Assembly (NCBI GenBank): GCA_902584635.1
Contig: CACIAQ010000015.1
Location: forward strand, 1 to 38,172
DNA length: 38,172 nucleotides
Source of the DNA: an uncultured Alphaproteobacteria bacterium
Lineage (GTDB): Bacteria > Pseudomonadota > Alphaproteobacteria > Rhodobacterales > Rhodobacteraceae
Direction of reading: 5' to 3'
The notes beneath the pieces were generated by a model, which worked only from the letters and a program-made list of their open reading frames with translations, was not told where the DNA came from and did no database searches. Made by a program: the position numbers and the translations under genes. Below are positions 24,542 to 33,982 of this stretch, in pieces; positions within the stretch are counted from its first letter, which is position 1; each line of letters begins with the position of its first letter.

Positions 24542-25571
24542 TTTAGAAAAAATTCCTGTCACAATTTTAACCGGTTTTTTGGGAGCTGGAAAAACTACAT
24601 TAATTCGAAATTTAATTCTTAGGAACAAATCGAAAAAGCTGGCCGTTATAATAAATGAGTTCGGTGATTTAGGTGTTGATGGAGAAATAGTAAAACAATG
24701 TTCAGATGAAACCTGCCCAGAAGAAAATATTCTCGAATTAGCAAACGGATGTATATGTTGTACAGTGGCTGACGACTTTATTCCCACTATGAAATCCCTT
24801 TTGAAGGGCCAATATCTTCCGGAACATATATTGATTGAAACGTCAGGTCTCGCCCTTCCCAAACCTTTATTGAAAGCTTTTGAGTGGCCGGAAATTCGAA
24901 GCCGCTTAACGGTTGACAGCGTTTTAGCCGTTGTAGATGCAGAGGCAGTTGTTAATGGTATATTTGCTCCTCAAATGTCTACTGAACTTGAAGAAAAACA
25001 AAATCAAACTTACGTTGAACATGAAACACCTCTCTCCGAAGTATTTGAGGATCAAATAAACTGCTCAGATGTTGTGCTACTAACAAAGCCAGACCTTGTG
25101 AAAAACATTTCAGACGCCAGAAATATCATAATTAAGGAAATGGAACGAAATGTTCCAATTTTAGAAGTTCAAAATGGAAACATTGGGGCTGATGTGATTT
25201 TAGGCGTAAATGCAGCAGCAGAGACTGATTTAGATAATAGACGATCTCATCATGATGGCTTTGATGATCATGAGCACGATGATTTTGACACATTTAGCAT
25301 CACTGTGCCAAAAATCCTAGATGTAGATAAATTTAAAATAGTTTTAGAAACACTCATACGGGAAAATGACATATTGAGAATTAAAGGTTTTTTGCGAGTT
25401 GAAAGCAAGCCATTATATTTACTTGTTCAGGGTGTTGGTAAAAGATTATCAGTAAATTTTACAGACACTAAAATTCCTATAGAAAATACTAGGAACTTAG
25501 TTTTTATAGGTGAAAAAGGGAGGATCGATCAAGACGTGATCTCAGCCTATTTCCACTCAAGTCTGAATTAA
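24534..25571 (+). CDS. cobW: CobW-type G3E GTPase, metallochaperone
   Basis: COG0523-family GTPase thought to deliver metal, here probably cobalt, to the CobN chelatase. From the ATG at 24534 it has 345 residues: Walker A GFLGAGKT at 14-21, the metal-site motif CICC (C73, C75, C76), ETSGLALP at 102-109 and the guanine-specificity motif TKPD at 184-187. A histidine-rich loop (H239, H240, H246, H248 among aspartates) and a C-terminal CobW_C domain follow. A TTG two codons earlier is possible, but the ATG gives the normal MSSLEKIPVTILTGF opening. It overlaps the DUF1636 gene and is followed by cobN after 1 bp. Confidence 0.95.
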   Translation: MSSLEKIPVTILTGFLGAGKTTLIRNLILRNKSKKLAVIINEFGDLGVDGEIVKQCSDETCPEENILELANGCICCTVADDFIPTMKSLLKGQYLPEHILIETSGLALPKPLLKAFEWPEIRSRLTVDSVLAVVDAEAVVNGIFAPQMSTELEEKQNQTYVEHETPLSEVFEDQINCSDVVLLTKPDLVKNISDARNIIIKEMERNVPILEVQNGNIGADVILGVNAAAETDLDNRRSHHDGFDDHEHDDFDTFSITVPKILDVDKFKIVLETLIRENDILRIKGFLRVESKPLYLLVQGVGKRLSVNFTDTKIPIENTRNLVFIGEKGRIDQDVISAYFHSSLN

Positions 25572-25572
25572 T

Positions 25573-28500
25573 ATGCATATCATTTTTAATGAAGATCACT
25601 ATTTAGATAACACCAGTGTTCCGATCGACTTAAACCAGGAACCTGCTGATCTGGTTATTTTGTCTTTTTCAGATAGTGATTTAAATGCGTTCGCGAATGC
25701 ATGGAAAAAAACTTTAATGGACTTTGGTAGAGAGTCTGTTCCAACACTAAGACTAGCAAATATAAAACAACTAACTCATAATTTATCTATTGATACCTAC
25801 ATTGACAAAACAGTCTCCAAATCTAAAGGAATTCTTGTAAGACTTATTGGAGGTGAGCAATATTGGCCATACGGATTAAATTATTTAAAGAGCATATCAA
25901 TTAAGAAAAAGATACCCTTGGCTGTAATACCAGCCGATGGGAGAGAAGATAAGGTTTTGGACTCGTATTCAAATTTGCCAAAGTCAACATTAGAAAACTT
26001 AAAAAGTCTCTGTGATGACGGCGGAGAACTATCTGCCCAAGCGGTATTAGCTCAAATGGCACTTGCTGCATCACTTCACTTCCCAGCCGTTACGGAATTC
26101 AACAAAGTAAAATCTCATGGTTTTTATTGCTATAAAAAAGGTATTCTAGAAAATTTTACCGTGAGCACCAACGCTAAACCTACTGTCTGTATTATATTTT
26201 ATAGATCATACCTGATGGCTGCTGACCTCGAACCCATAGACCAATTATTTAAAGATTTTAAAAAGAGAGACATAAAATGCATAAGTATTTTTGTAAATTC
26301 ACTTAAAATCAAATCGACCGCCAAGTGGATAGAGTCGATGTTATCGAAAATATCGCCTATCGCGATACTGAATGCTACAGCCTTTTCAGCAAAAAGTCGC
26401 GAAACTGGCAAATCTCCATTAGATCATGTGGGTGTGCCTGTTTTTCAAATAATTTTATCTACCTCTAAGAAAGAATCTTGGAGACGGAGTCCAATTGGCT
26501 TAAATTCCTCTGATTTGGCTATGCACGTTGCTATACCAGAGGTAGATGGGCGCATAAATGGAGGGATTATAAGTTTTAAATCTGAACACGCTATGGACAC
26601 TGCATTACAGTTTCCAATCTCAAAGCATAAAGTCGAGAAAACTTTTTCTAAAAAGATAATAAATAAAGTTGATAAGTGGCATGCTCTTGGATCTAAAAAC
26701 AATGAAGAGAAAAGAATAGCCATTGTATTATCTTCATACCCGGGTCGTGACTTTCAATTAGCTCATGCGCTTGGACTAGACACAATTAAATCAACAAAGC
26801 ATATTTTAGGTTTTCTGGGGGATAATGGATTTAAATTCTCTGACCCTGATAAATTTTTTGAAAAGTTAAAAAGCTCTAGGTTAGAGATCCCCATCAAGTT
26901 ATACGAAAGACTGCTAAATCTCATTCCACTAAAACCTAAAACTAAATTATTTAAAATATGGGGTGGTTTCGAAGAAGATGCTTTTTTTGAAAAGGACAAG
27001 TTTGTTCTTCAGGGTTATAAAGACAATAATTTTTTTGTGCTGGTGCAACCCTCAAGAGGTTTACTAGAGGATAAAAAAGCCGATTATCACGATCTTGAAA
27101 AAATACCTTGTCACAGCTATGTGGCAATGTATCTCTGGTTGCAGATGCAAAATATTGACGCATTTCTTCACATGGGAACGCATGGAAGTCTCGAATGGCT
27201 GCCAGGGAAAACAGTAGGTCTTTCCAATGAGTGCTGGCCCGAGTTACTCGTAAACGACATACCTTTTATTTACCCGTTTATTGTTAATGATCCAGGAGAA
27301 GCATCGCAGGCAAAAAGAAGATTGGGGGCTCTAACTGTGGGGCACATGCCTCCAAAGATTCAGACTATGGATCTTCCAAATGAATTGAGAGATCTTGAAT
27401 TTCTATTAGATGAATATTCTACGAGCGGTGATCTCGATCAAGTAAGGAAAGAGCATATTGAAAAGAAAATAATTAATGAGGCTAAGAAAATAAAATTAGA
27501 TAAAGAGCTATCAGTTGATCCCATAACATCAGATAGTGAATGGTTAACAAGAATAGACTCTTTTGTTTGTGATTTAAAGGAATCCCAATTTTCAAGTGGT
27601 CTTCATATATTTGGCAAAGGAGATTGTGGAGCATCCGAACTGAATGGCTTACTCCGATGCCTAGAGGGAAAAAGAATTAACAGTGGACCATCGGGATCGC
27701 CATATAGGAACCGTACTGATATTAAACCTACAGGCAGGAATATATATGCTGTAGACCCTAGGTCAATACCCACAAAAATAGCTTTCCAAAATGGTAAAGA
27801 AATGGCAGATGAATTTGTAAGACAATATTTGCAAGACAATGGAGATTATCCAAAAAATTTAACCATTGATCTTTGGGGATCAGCATCCATGCGAACGGGA
27901 GGACAAGAGTACTCAATGGCACTTGCTTTGGCTGGCCTTACACCAATTTGGGACAAAAATAACGCTCGGATCCTTGGCTTTAGCATTCTATCACTAGCAG
28001 AGCTGGGTCGCCCGAGAATTGATATTACTATCAGACAGTCAGGTTTGTTCAGAGACATCTTTCCAGAGCTTAATAGATTATTTTTTGATGCAATCGATAA
28101 ACTTCATGAAAGAAATGAAACATTGAAAGATAACCCTTATAAGAAAAAGGCTGACAGAATTTTTGCACCTAAGCCTGGATCTTTTGGGGTAAATATCAAA
28201 GAAAAAATTGAAGGAACCCTAGCCGATCACACGGCTTTGATTGGCGAGGCATGGATTAAAAGCTCGGCTTGGGCTTATCAAAAGAATGGAAAATTTAACC
28301 AAAATACAGAAAGTCTTAAGAAAAGGTTAGCCGATACTGAAGCACTAATTCACTCTCATGATTTATGTGAAAGTGATTTGTTGTCAGCAAAGGATTATGC
28401 CGACCACATAGGGGGTTTTAACGCAGCTGTTGCTAGTATTCAGAAAACCAATCCTAAACTATACCATTTAGATATTTCATCCGATGGAATTCCAAAAGTT

Positions 28501-28848
28501 CGTACAACAAATCAAGAATTAGCAAGAATTATCAGGGGAAAGCTTTCTGACGATAAGTGGGTTTCAGGAATGTTGCAGCATGGTTACAGAGGCGCGGCTG
28601 AAATAACAGAACTAGTATTCAACTTGTCTAATTTTGGCAAATCTGGAGTATATTTGCCTAATCACTTAATAGAATTGGTATATAACTCAACTTTAGCCAA
28701 TACAAAAGTTGCTGACTTTATGGCAAAGGAAAATATAGATGCTCTTGAAGGTTTAGAAAATACTTTTAGTGAACTTAGAAACTTAGGCCTATGGAAAAGT
28801 TTTCATAACTCTATTCGATATGAGGAAAGACTGGTTGAAAATGGCTAG
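25573..28848 (+). CDS. cobN: Aerobic cobaltochelatase, large subunit CobN
   Basis: ATP-dependent insertion of cobalt into hydrogenobyrinic acid a,c-diamide; CobN is the substrate-binding subunit, homologous to BchH/ChlH. The 1091 residues begin MHIIFNEDHYLDNTSVPIDL, a characteristic start. The conserved core includes HMGTHGSLEWLPGK (about 529-542), NDPGEASQAKRRLGALTVGH, TGRNIYAVDPRSIP (about 718-731) and WGSASMRTGGQEYSMALALA (about 765-784), and the end has KWVSGMLQHGYRGAAEI. It is shorter than the P. denitrificans protein (about 1275 residues) but complete at both ends. The AAA+ partners CobS and CobT are absent from the window. It overlaps cobG by 8 bp. Confidence 0.96.
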   Translation: MHIIFNEDHYLDNTSVPIDLNQEPADLVILSFSDSDLNAFANAWKKTLMDFGRESVPTLRLANIKQLTHNLSIDTYIDKTVSKSKGILVRLIGGEQYWPYGLNYLKSISIKKKIPLAVIPADGREDKVLDSYSNLPKSTLENLKSLCDDGGELSAQAVLAQMALAASLHFPAVTEFNKVKSHGFYCYKKGILENFTVSTNAKPTVCIIFYRSYLMAADLEPIDQLFKDFKKRDIKCISIFVNSLKIKSTAKWIESMLSKISPIAILNATAFSAKSRETGKSPLDHVGVPVFQIILSTSKKESWRRSPIGLNSSDLAMHVAIPEVDGRINGGIISFKSEHAMDTALQFPISKHKVEKTFSKKIINKVDKWHALGSKNNEEKRIAIVLSSYPGRDFQLAHALGLDTIKSTKHILGFLGDNGFKFSDPDKFFEKLKSSRLEIPIKLYERLLNLIPLKPKTKLFKIWGGFEEDAFFEKDKFVLQGYKDNNFFVLVQPSRGLLEDKKADYHDLEKIPCHSYVAMYLWLQMQNIDAFLHMGTHGSLEWLPGKTVGLSNECWPELLVNDIPFIYPFIVNDPGEASQAKRRLGALTVGHMPPKIQTMDLPNELRDLEFLLDEYSTSGDLDQVRKEHIEKKIINEAKKIKLDKELSVDPITSDSEWLTRIDSFVCDLKESQFSSGLHIFGKGDCGASELNGLLRCLEGKRINSGPSGSPYRNRTDIKPTGRNIYAVDPRSIPTKIAFQNGKEMADEFVRQYLQDNGDYPKNLTIDLWGSASMRTGGQEYSMALALAGLTPIWDKNNARILGFSILSLAELGRPRIDITIRQSGLFRDIFPELNRLFFDAIDKLHERNETLKDNPYKKKADRIFAPKPGSFGVNIKEKIEGTLADHTALIGEAWIKSSAWAYQKNGKFNQNTESLKKRLADTEALIHSHDLCESDLLSAKDYADHIGGFNAAVASIQKTNPKLYHLDISSDGIPKVRTTNQELARIIRGKLSDDKWVSGMLQHGYRGAAEITELVFNLSNFGKSGVYLPNHLIELVYNSTLANTKVADFMAKENIDALEGLENTFSELRNLGLWKSFHNSIRYEERLVENG

Positions 28849-29971
28849 GGTCCTAGGAATATGCCCAACTATTGACTCACCAATAAAATCTAACGATGGT
28901 TACTTAATCCGTTTCAGGCCAAAATACGGATATCTCTCATCTAAACAACTCTCTATTCTTGCTGATGCAATTTCTAGTTTTGGAAGTAACTTTATCGAAT
29001 TGACATCGCGAGCTAACATCACAGTAAGAGGTCTTCAAAAAAAACATCTTGAAAAGCTATCAAATTTCCTCAATCAGGCCGGTATTATTAATGCTGCTGA
29101 AAAAAAGGAGAATATTTCAAATATCATTTACAGTCCCTTTTCTACGAAAAATAAAAAACTAACACAAAAGATAGCAAGTATTTTAGAAGATAATCTTAAT
29201 AATATTCCCAAACTCCATAAGAAATTCGGTATTGCTGTTGACTTAGGAGAAGTGGCCAGCCTGCAAGAAACCAATGCAGACCTCAGGATAGAGACAAACA
29301 AAGAAAAAATTTTAATTTTAAGAATTGACGGTTTAGATCGAGGTATAGCTGTAGAACCAGAAACATTAATTGAAAAAATAGAAATGATTTTAAGTAATGT
29401 AATGGCTGTCTCGAACCAACTGAAAAGCAGAGATTTAATAAATTCAATTGGAGAGATAGACGATGTTTATTTTCCAGACATTAAACCAAGAAAACAAAAT
29501 TTTTCTCCGAGACTCGGTCCCTGTTTTGGAGGATATATGATTACGGTACCTGGAGGAAAATTTTCAAGTTACCAACTAAGGGAATTAGCTTCGCATGTTA
29601 AAGGAGTAGCCGTGACTCCATGGAAATCTTTTTTTATTTATTCAGCCAAAACAAAACCACCTTTAAGTTTCCTCTCAAAAAATACAGGTCACGATCTGAG
29701 CGTGAGCTATTGCTCTGGTAAACCTTATTGTAGTCAAGGCATTTTGGAAACCAGTCAGGTGGCAAAAGTGGTCACTACGATACTTGAAGAAAGATTTAAA
29801 AATAGAAAGAATAAAGCAAAGATTCACATAAGTGGTTGTTTAAAAAATTGTGGTCTCTCAAAGCAGACATCGATACATATAAACAGTTCAGGAGGGGAAA
29901 AGTCTGTCAGCGTAAAAGATAATAAATTTCGGCATTTAGCATCAAAAATTTCTATGGAATTGAATAAATGA
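28841..29971 (+). CDS. cobG: Precorrin-3B synthase (O2-dependent monooxygenase)
   Basis: Converts precorrin-3A to precorrin-3B with O2, the hallmark step of aerobic B12 synthesis. The protein, 376 residues from the ATG at 28841, has the nitrite/sulfite-reductase ferredoxin-like half-domain repeat: an N-terminal GYLIRFRPKYG ... IELTSRANITVRG and a second copy after residue 220. The [4Fe-4S] ligands are C291-x5-C297 and C333-x3-C337 (SYCSGKPYCSQG, SGCLKNCGLS), all present. An ATG at 28820 would add seven residues, but the later one gives the family start and a short overlap with cobN. It needs electrons from a carrier not identified; the DUF1636 protein is one candidate. Confidence 0.93.
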   Translation: MARVLGICPTIDSPIKSNDGYLIRFRPKYGYLSSKQLSILADAISSFGSNFIELTSRANITVRGLQKKHLEKLSNFLNQAGIINAAEKKENISNIIYSPFSTKNKKLTQKIASILEDNLNNIPKLHKKFGIAVDLGEVASLQETNADLRIETNKEKILILRIDGLDRGIAVEPETLIEKIEMILSNVMAVSNQLKSRDLINSIGEIDDVYFPDIKPRKQNFSPRLGPCFGGYMITVPGGKFSSYQLRELASHVKGVAVTPWKSFFIYSAKTKPPLSFLSKNTGHDLSVSYCSGKPYCSQGILETSQVAKVVTTILEERFKNRKNKAKIHISGCLKNCGLSKQTSIHINSSGGEKSVSVKDNKFRHLASKISMELNK

Positions 29972-30597
29972 CATTTGAATATGAAAGAAGCCCAGACAAA
30001 ATTTATGAGCAATCTTTTTCTATTATTCGAAAAGAAGCGGACCTCTCTTCTTTTTCAAAACTTGAAGAGAAAATTGCTGTGAGGATGATACATGCCCTTG
30101 GTTTTATTGGGCTGGAAAAATATATTCAATTTACACCAGATTTTGTTAGCAAAGTAAGAGATGCTTTAGAGAGAGGAACTCGGATTATTTGCGATACGAG
30201 GATGGTGAGTGAGGGAATAACAAAAGCGAGACTACCAGCGGACAATGAAATCATCTGTACTTTGAATGATAAGTCCGTACCAGACATTGCAAAACGAATA
30301 TCGAATACCAGAACGGCTGCAGCAATTCATCTATGGGAAGACTACATACAAGATTCTCTAATTGTTTTTGGTAACGCTCCCACTGCATTATTTTACTTGT
30401 TAGAATTTCTTGGTAAGAGAAAAACCTTGAAACCTGCGGGCATAATTGGTTGTCCTGTCGGTTTTGTTGGAGCGGCGGAGTCTAAGCAAGCATTAATCGA
30501 CGTAAAAACGCTGAACAGTCTAGTTGTTAAAGGCCGGTTAGGGGGAAGTGCTGTAGCAGTAGCTGCTGTTAACGCCTTGGCACAGGAGAAAGAATAA
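29968..30597 (+). CDS. cobH: Precorrin-8X methylmutase
   Basis: Moves the methyl group from C11 to C12, turning precorrin-8X into hydrogenobyrinic acid. The 209 residues are family length. The catalytic histidine is H42 in VRMIHALG. Other family blocks are IICDTRMVSEGI, ISNTRTAAAI, IVFGNAPTALFYLLE and PAGIIGCPVGFVGAAESK, ending RLGGSAVAVAAVNAL. It starts inside the cobG stop (ATGA) and is followed by cobI after 2 bp. Confidence 0.97.
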   Translation: MTFEYERSPDKIYEQSFSIIRKEADLSSFSKLEEKIAVRMIHALGFIGLEKYIQFTPDFVSKVRDALERGTRIICDTRMVSEGITKARLPADNEIICTLNDKSVPDIAKRISNTRTAAAIHLWEDYIQDSLIVFGNAPTALFYLLEFLGKRKTLKPAGIIGCPVGFVGAAESKQALIDVKTLNSLVVKGRLGGSAVAVAAVNALAQEKE

Positions 30598-30599
30598 AA

Positions 30600-31319
30600 A
30601 TGTATAATATATATTGTGTCGGGGTTGGGCCGGGTGATCCTGAGTTACTGACAGTTAAGGCATCTAGAATAATATCAGATGCAAGACAAATAGCATATTT
30701 TAGGAAAAAAAATACGTTGGGCAGAGCGAGAGCGATTATAGATACATTAATTTCCAATAGTGCGCCCTTTGAATACGCTATGGAATACCCTGTAACTAAC
30801 GAACTCGATTTTCGATCTGATAAATATAAGCATTCAATTAATCGATTTTATGAAGACTGTGCCAATAAACTAAAGAAACTCTTATCGAACGATAATGTGG
30901 TGGTAATATCAGAAGGTGATCCGCTTTTTTATGGATCATTTGTTCATCTATTTAGACTTTTGAAAAAAGATGTGAATATAGAATTCGTGCCTGGAATAAC
31001 TGCTATGTCAGGTGCTTGGAACAATTCTAAGTTACCAATAGCAATGGGAGATCAACCCCTAACTATCCTAATGGGCATACAAAGTCGCGAAGAATTAAAG
31101 AGCCATCTTGAGAGTTCCAAAAATGTTGTAATCATGAAAGTGGGCACCCAATTAGAAAAAGTAAAATCTGTACTAGAAGAAACGGATCAGCTCGATAAAG
31201 CATTAGTAATTGAAAAAGCAACTATGCCTGAACAAAAAATTATTCCTCTAAGAAAATATACTAAAAGTGAAGCACCATATTTCTCGATAATTCTAATTTC
31301 AGAGGACCATTACGAATGA
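30600..31319 (+). CDS. cobI: Precorrin-2 C20-methyltransferase
   Basis: SAM-dependent methylation of precorrin-2 at C20 to give precorrin-3A. The 239 residues show the tetrapyrrole-methylase pattern: VGVGPGDPELLTVKA at 7-21, SEGDPLFYGSF, and FVPGITAMSGAWN. The insert after the first motif (RKKNTLGRARAII) is of the CobI/CbiL type and separates it from other methylases of the cluster. It overlaps cobJ in an ATGA arrangement. Confidence 0.95.
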   Translation: MYNIYCVGVGPGDPELLTVKASRIISDARQIAYFRKKNTLGRARAIIDTLISNSAPFEYAMEYPVTNELDFRSDKYKHSINRFYEDCANKLKKLLSNDNVVVISEGDPLFYGSFVHLFRLLKKDVNIEFVPGITAMSGAWNNSKLPIAMGDQPLTILMGIQSREELKSHLESSKNVVIMKVGTQLEKVKSVLEETDQLDKALVIEKATMPEQKIIPLRKYTKSEAPYFSIILISEDHYE

Positions 31320-32071
31320 AGGGAAGCTTAACCATAGTAGGTTTAGGACCAGGAGCACCAGAACTTGTCACACCTGCAGTAACTGATGCATTAAAAGATT
31401 CAACAGACATTGTGGGTTACTCTATGTACCTTGAGAGAGTGAAGGATGCTAGTGGCAAGTCATTTCACCCAAGCAATAATAGGGAGGAAATTGATAGAGC
31501 TGAACTTTCTATTAATCTTGCTTTGCAAGGAAAAAAGGTAGTTGTTGTTTCTTCGGGAGATCCTGGAGTTTTTGCAATGGCCTCAGCAATATTTGAAGTT
31601 GTAGATAAAAAAAATATTTCTAGAGATGACTTACCAATTGTGGTCCTGCCAGGAATTACTGCTCTTTTAGCAGCATCCGCCAGACTAGGCGCTCCTATAG
31701 GACATGATTTTTGCGTTATTAATTTGTCTGATAATCTTAAATCGTGGGATATTTTGAAATCAAGAGTCATAGCAGCCGCAAAGGCGGACTTTGTAATAGC
31801 ATTTTACAACCCAAGATCGAAATCTCGTAAAAATCAGCTTTCAGAAATTTATGATGTTCTAAGAAAAAACTGTAAAAGTGACCGGATTGTCATTTATGCA
31901 AATTCAGTTTCTACTGAATCTGAGGCTATTTTTGAGACTACATTGTCAGAAGCTGATGCTTCTTCTGTATCAATGAAGACTCTAGTAATTATTGGGTCAT
32001 CTAGCACTAAAAAGGTTAGAAACACAGGTTATATATATACGCCACGTTATTCATGGGTAGAAAAAAATTGA
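31316..32071 (+). CDS. cobJ: Precorrin-3B C17-methyltransferase
   Basis: Methylates precorrin-3B at C17 with ring contraction, giving precorrin-4. The 251 residues show VGLGPGAPELVTPAV at 8-22, the characteristic DIVGYSMYLERV, VSSGDPGVFAMASAIFE, LPGITALLAASARLGAPIGHDFCVINLSD and AFYNPRSKSR. These long conserved blocks are specific to CobJ/CbiH. Its last 25 bp overlap the 3' end of cobK, which runs the other way. Confidence 0.96.
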   Translation: MKGSLTIVGLGPGAPELVTPAVTDALKDSTDIVGYSMYLERVKDASGKSFHPSNNREEIDRAELSINLALQGKKVVVVSSGDPGVFAMASAIFEVVDKKNISRDDLPIVVLPGITALLAASARLGAPIGHDFCVINLSDNLKSWDILKSRVIAAAKADFVIAFYNPRSKSRKNQLSEIYDVLRKNCKSDRIVIYANSVSTESEAIFETTLSEADASSVSMKTLVIIGSSSTKKVRNTGYIYTPRYSWVEKN

Positions 32072-32781
32072 ACAACTTGATTTTCATCAGTACAAAGCTT
32101 TCTTTTCGGCAACGTAGGTCTTTCAATCATTATGACTTCAATGGCAAGTTCCCTAGCTGCATGTATTTTCTCAACTACTGCATTGGAGCCAGAATTCTTT
32201 GTAATAAGTTTATTTATAGAAAACTCTTTCATAATTTCCAGCTCTTGCTCGAAAGTAAACGGGCCTTGATCAAAAATAAGCTTAAATCTATCGAGAAGCA
32301 TCTTGTTTTCTGGTTCGTTAATCATTCTGATCAGATAAAATGGTTTGGGCTTCCTATTCAGAAAACGTATTTCTTTACTACCGATTGTTACAAAAACCCT
32401 GTCAGTTTCGTCGATAAGCTTTATAGCTTTATTCATATCACTCACAAGCTTCCATTTGTCGCCATTTTGTCTCTGCCACTTTGGACGTTCAAAACCCAAA
32501 TATTCAATTTTTGTGAGTTGCGCGGCGAGAAGAGAGTTTACTGTAATATTTTTAGAAAAAGGATGAGAGGCATCAAGGATATGGGTTATACCTTCATCTT
32601 TAACAAACGCAGACATTCCCATCGCGCCACCAAAGCCACCGATCCGAATATTTTTTACCTCTTTATCAATGCTTTCAGTAAGACCTGCATAAGAGAGTAT
32701 TGTAAAAAGTTTCTTTTCTTGAAGTCTAAAATGCAGATTTTTTGCCTCAGCAGTGCCTCCTATTATAAGAATTTTTGTCAT
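32047..32781 (-). CDS. cobK: Precorrin-6A reductase
   Basis: NADPH-dependent reduction of precorrin-6A to precorrin-6B. The 244 residues show the N-terminal ILIIGGTAEAKNL, IRIGGFGG at about 46-53, ILDASHPFSKNI with the conserved histidine, VFVTIGSKEI and LITKNSGSNAVVEKI. It is the only gene of the ring operon on the minus strand. Its ATG (32781) and the cobL ATG (32780) share the bases CATG, and its 3' end overlaps cobJ by 25 bp. Its promoter must therefore lie within the cobL coding region, and transcription of either strand makes RNA antisense to the other. Confidence 0.94.
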   Translation of the reverse strand: MTKILIIGGTAEAKNLHFRLQEKKLFTILSYAGLTESIDKEVKNIRIGGFGGAMGMSAFVKDEGITHILDASHPFSKNITVNSLLAAQLTKIEYLGFERPKWQRQNGDKWKLVSDMNKAIKLIDETDRVFVTIGSKEIRFLNRKPKPFYLIRMINEPENKMLLDRFKLIFDQGPFTFEQELEIMKEFSINKLITKNSGSNAVVEKIHAARELAIEVIMIERPTLPKRKLCTDENQVVQFFSTHE

Positions 32782-33982
32782 GACTAAAACCTGGCTTCAT
32801 ATTATTGGTATAGGTGAGAATGGACTAAATGGCCTTGATAAATCAAGTACTGATTTATTGAATAGGGCGAGCGTCGTTTTTGGTAGTGCTCGCCAATTGG
32901 CTCTTGCAGAGGTTAAATCAAAAGGTAAATCATGGCCTACACCATTTAGCATTGATGAAGTATTCAGTTATAAATATAAACTGGCTGTGGTATTGGCTTC
33001 CGGAGATCCTTTTTGGTTTGGTGTAGGACCTCTCCTTACTAAAAACTTAAAGAAAAATGAATGGCGCTCTTACCCTGTGCCATCTACTTTTTCTCTAGCT
33101 GCCAATAAAATAGGCTGGCCTATAAACGTTGTTGACTGCTTAGCCTTCCATGCAAAACCAGTAGAAACACTTCCTGCAAAACTGTCGGAAGCAGGGAAAG
33201 CAATAATTCTCCTCAGAGAGTTTAGGCAAATAGCGCAGATTCTTTCTGTATTAGAGAAATATAATGTTAATGTTAAAGAAAGTTTTATGTTGTCGAGACT
33301 TGGCTGCCCAGAGGAAAAAGTAGTAAAACTTACGGACTCAAAATTATCTGATTTTAAACAAGCATCCAAATCTTTAAAACCACTAGCATTGGGCATAACA
33401 TATAAAAAACCTCCATCAGACATCAGTTATTTTCAAGGGCAGGATGATGATGCTTTCAAAACTGATGGGAATATAACTAAAAAAGATATAAGAGCTCTGA
33501 CTCTCTCAGAATTAAAATCTTTTGGAAGTGAAGTGTTATGGGATATAGGAGCTGGTTCTGGCTCAATCTCAATTGAATGGTGTTTGGGGCATCCTAAAAA
33601 CGTAGCCTTTGCCATTGAACGAAGGAGTGATCGTATTTCTTTAATCAAAGCTAATAGAAAAAAATTTGGCTTACAAGAAAGATTAGCTGTAAAACATGGA
33701 AATATTGAAATGATAGCCAAAGATTTACCAACGCCAGATGCTGTTTTTATAGGTGGGGGAGTAACTTCAGATTTAATTTACCAAGTGATTAAAGCCCTTG
33801 GTAAAAATAGTCGACTTGTAATAAATGCTGTCACTCTTGAATCCCAGGCTCTTTTGTTAAAAAAATACAAGCAGTTTGGCGGTAATTTGAAAAAGATTAA
33901 TATATCCAAGCCAAAACCTATTGGGGGAAAAACAATTTGGTCAGCTCAATATAATATAATCCAATGGAGCTTAAAAATATGA
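32780..33982 (+). CDS. cobL: Precorrin-6B C5,15-methyltransferase (decarboxylating), CbiE-CbiT fusion
   Basis: Methylates precorrin-6B at C5 and C15 and decarboxylates the ring-C acetate. The protein has 400 residues from the ATG at 32780. Residues 1 to about 210 are the CbiE-like methylase (HIIGIGENGLNGL, VLASGDPFWFGVG, PSTFSLAANKIGWP). Residues from about 230 are the CbiT-like Rossmann methylase, with the SAM motif WDIGAGSGSISIEW near 254 and AVFIGGGV. An upstream in-frame ATG (32753) lies inside cobK and is less likely. It overlaps cobE by 4 bp (ATGA). Confidence 0.95.
   Translation: MTKTWLHIIGIGENGLNGLDKSSTDLLNRASVVFGSARQLALAEVKSKGKSWPTPFSIDEVFSYKYKLAVVLASGDPFWFGVGPLLTKNLKKNEWRSYPVPSTFSLAANKIGWPINVVDCLAFHAKPVETLPAKLSEAGKAIILLREFRQIAQILSVLEKYNVNVKESFMLSRLGCPEEKVVKLTDSKLSDFKQASKSLKPLALGITYKKPPSDISYFQGQDDDAFKTDGNITKKDIRALTLSELKSFGSEVLWDIGAGSGSISIEWCLGHPKNVAFAIERRSDRISLIKANRKKFGLQERLAVKHGNIEMIAKDLPTPDAVFIGGGVTSDLIYQVIKALGKNSRLVINAVTLESQALLLKKYKQFGGNLKKINISKPKPIGGKTIWSAQYNIIQWSLKI

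Noticed and set aside
32053-32787. A 244-codon open frame on the plus strand, the same length as cobK and antisense to it
   Set aside because: Its product has no recognisable motif and looks like the complement of cobK; cobK has clear family motifs and the usual start. Treated as a shadow frame.
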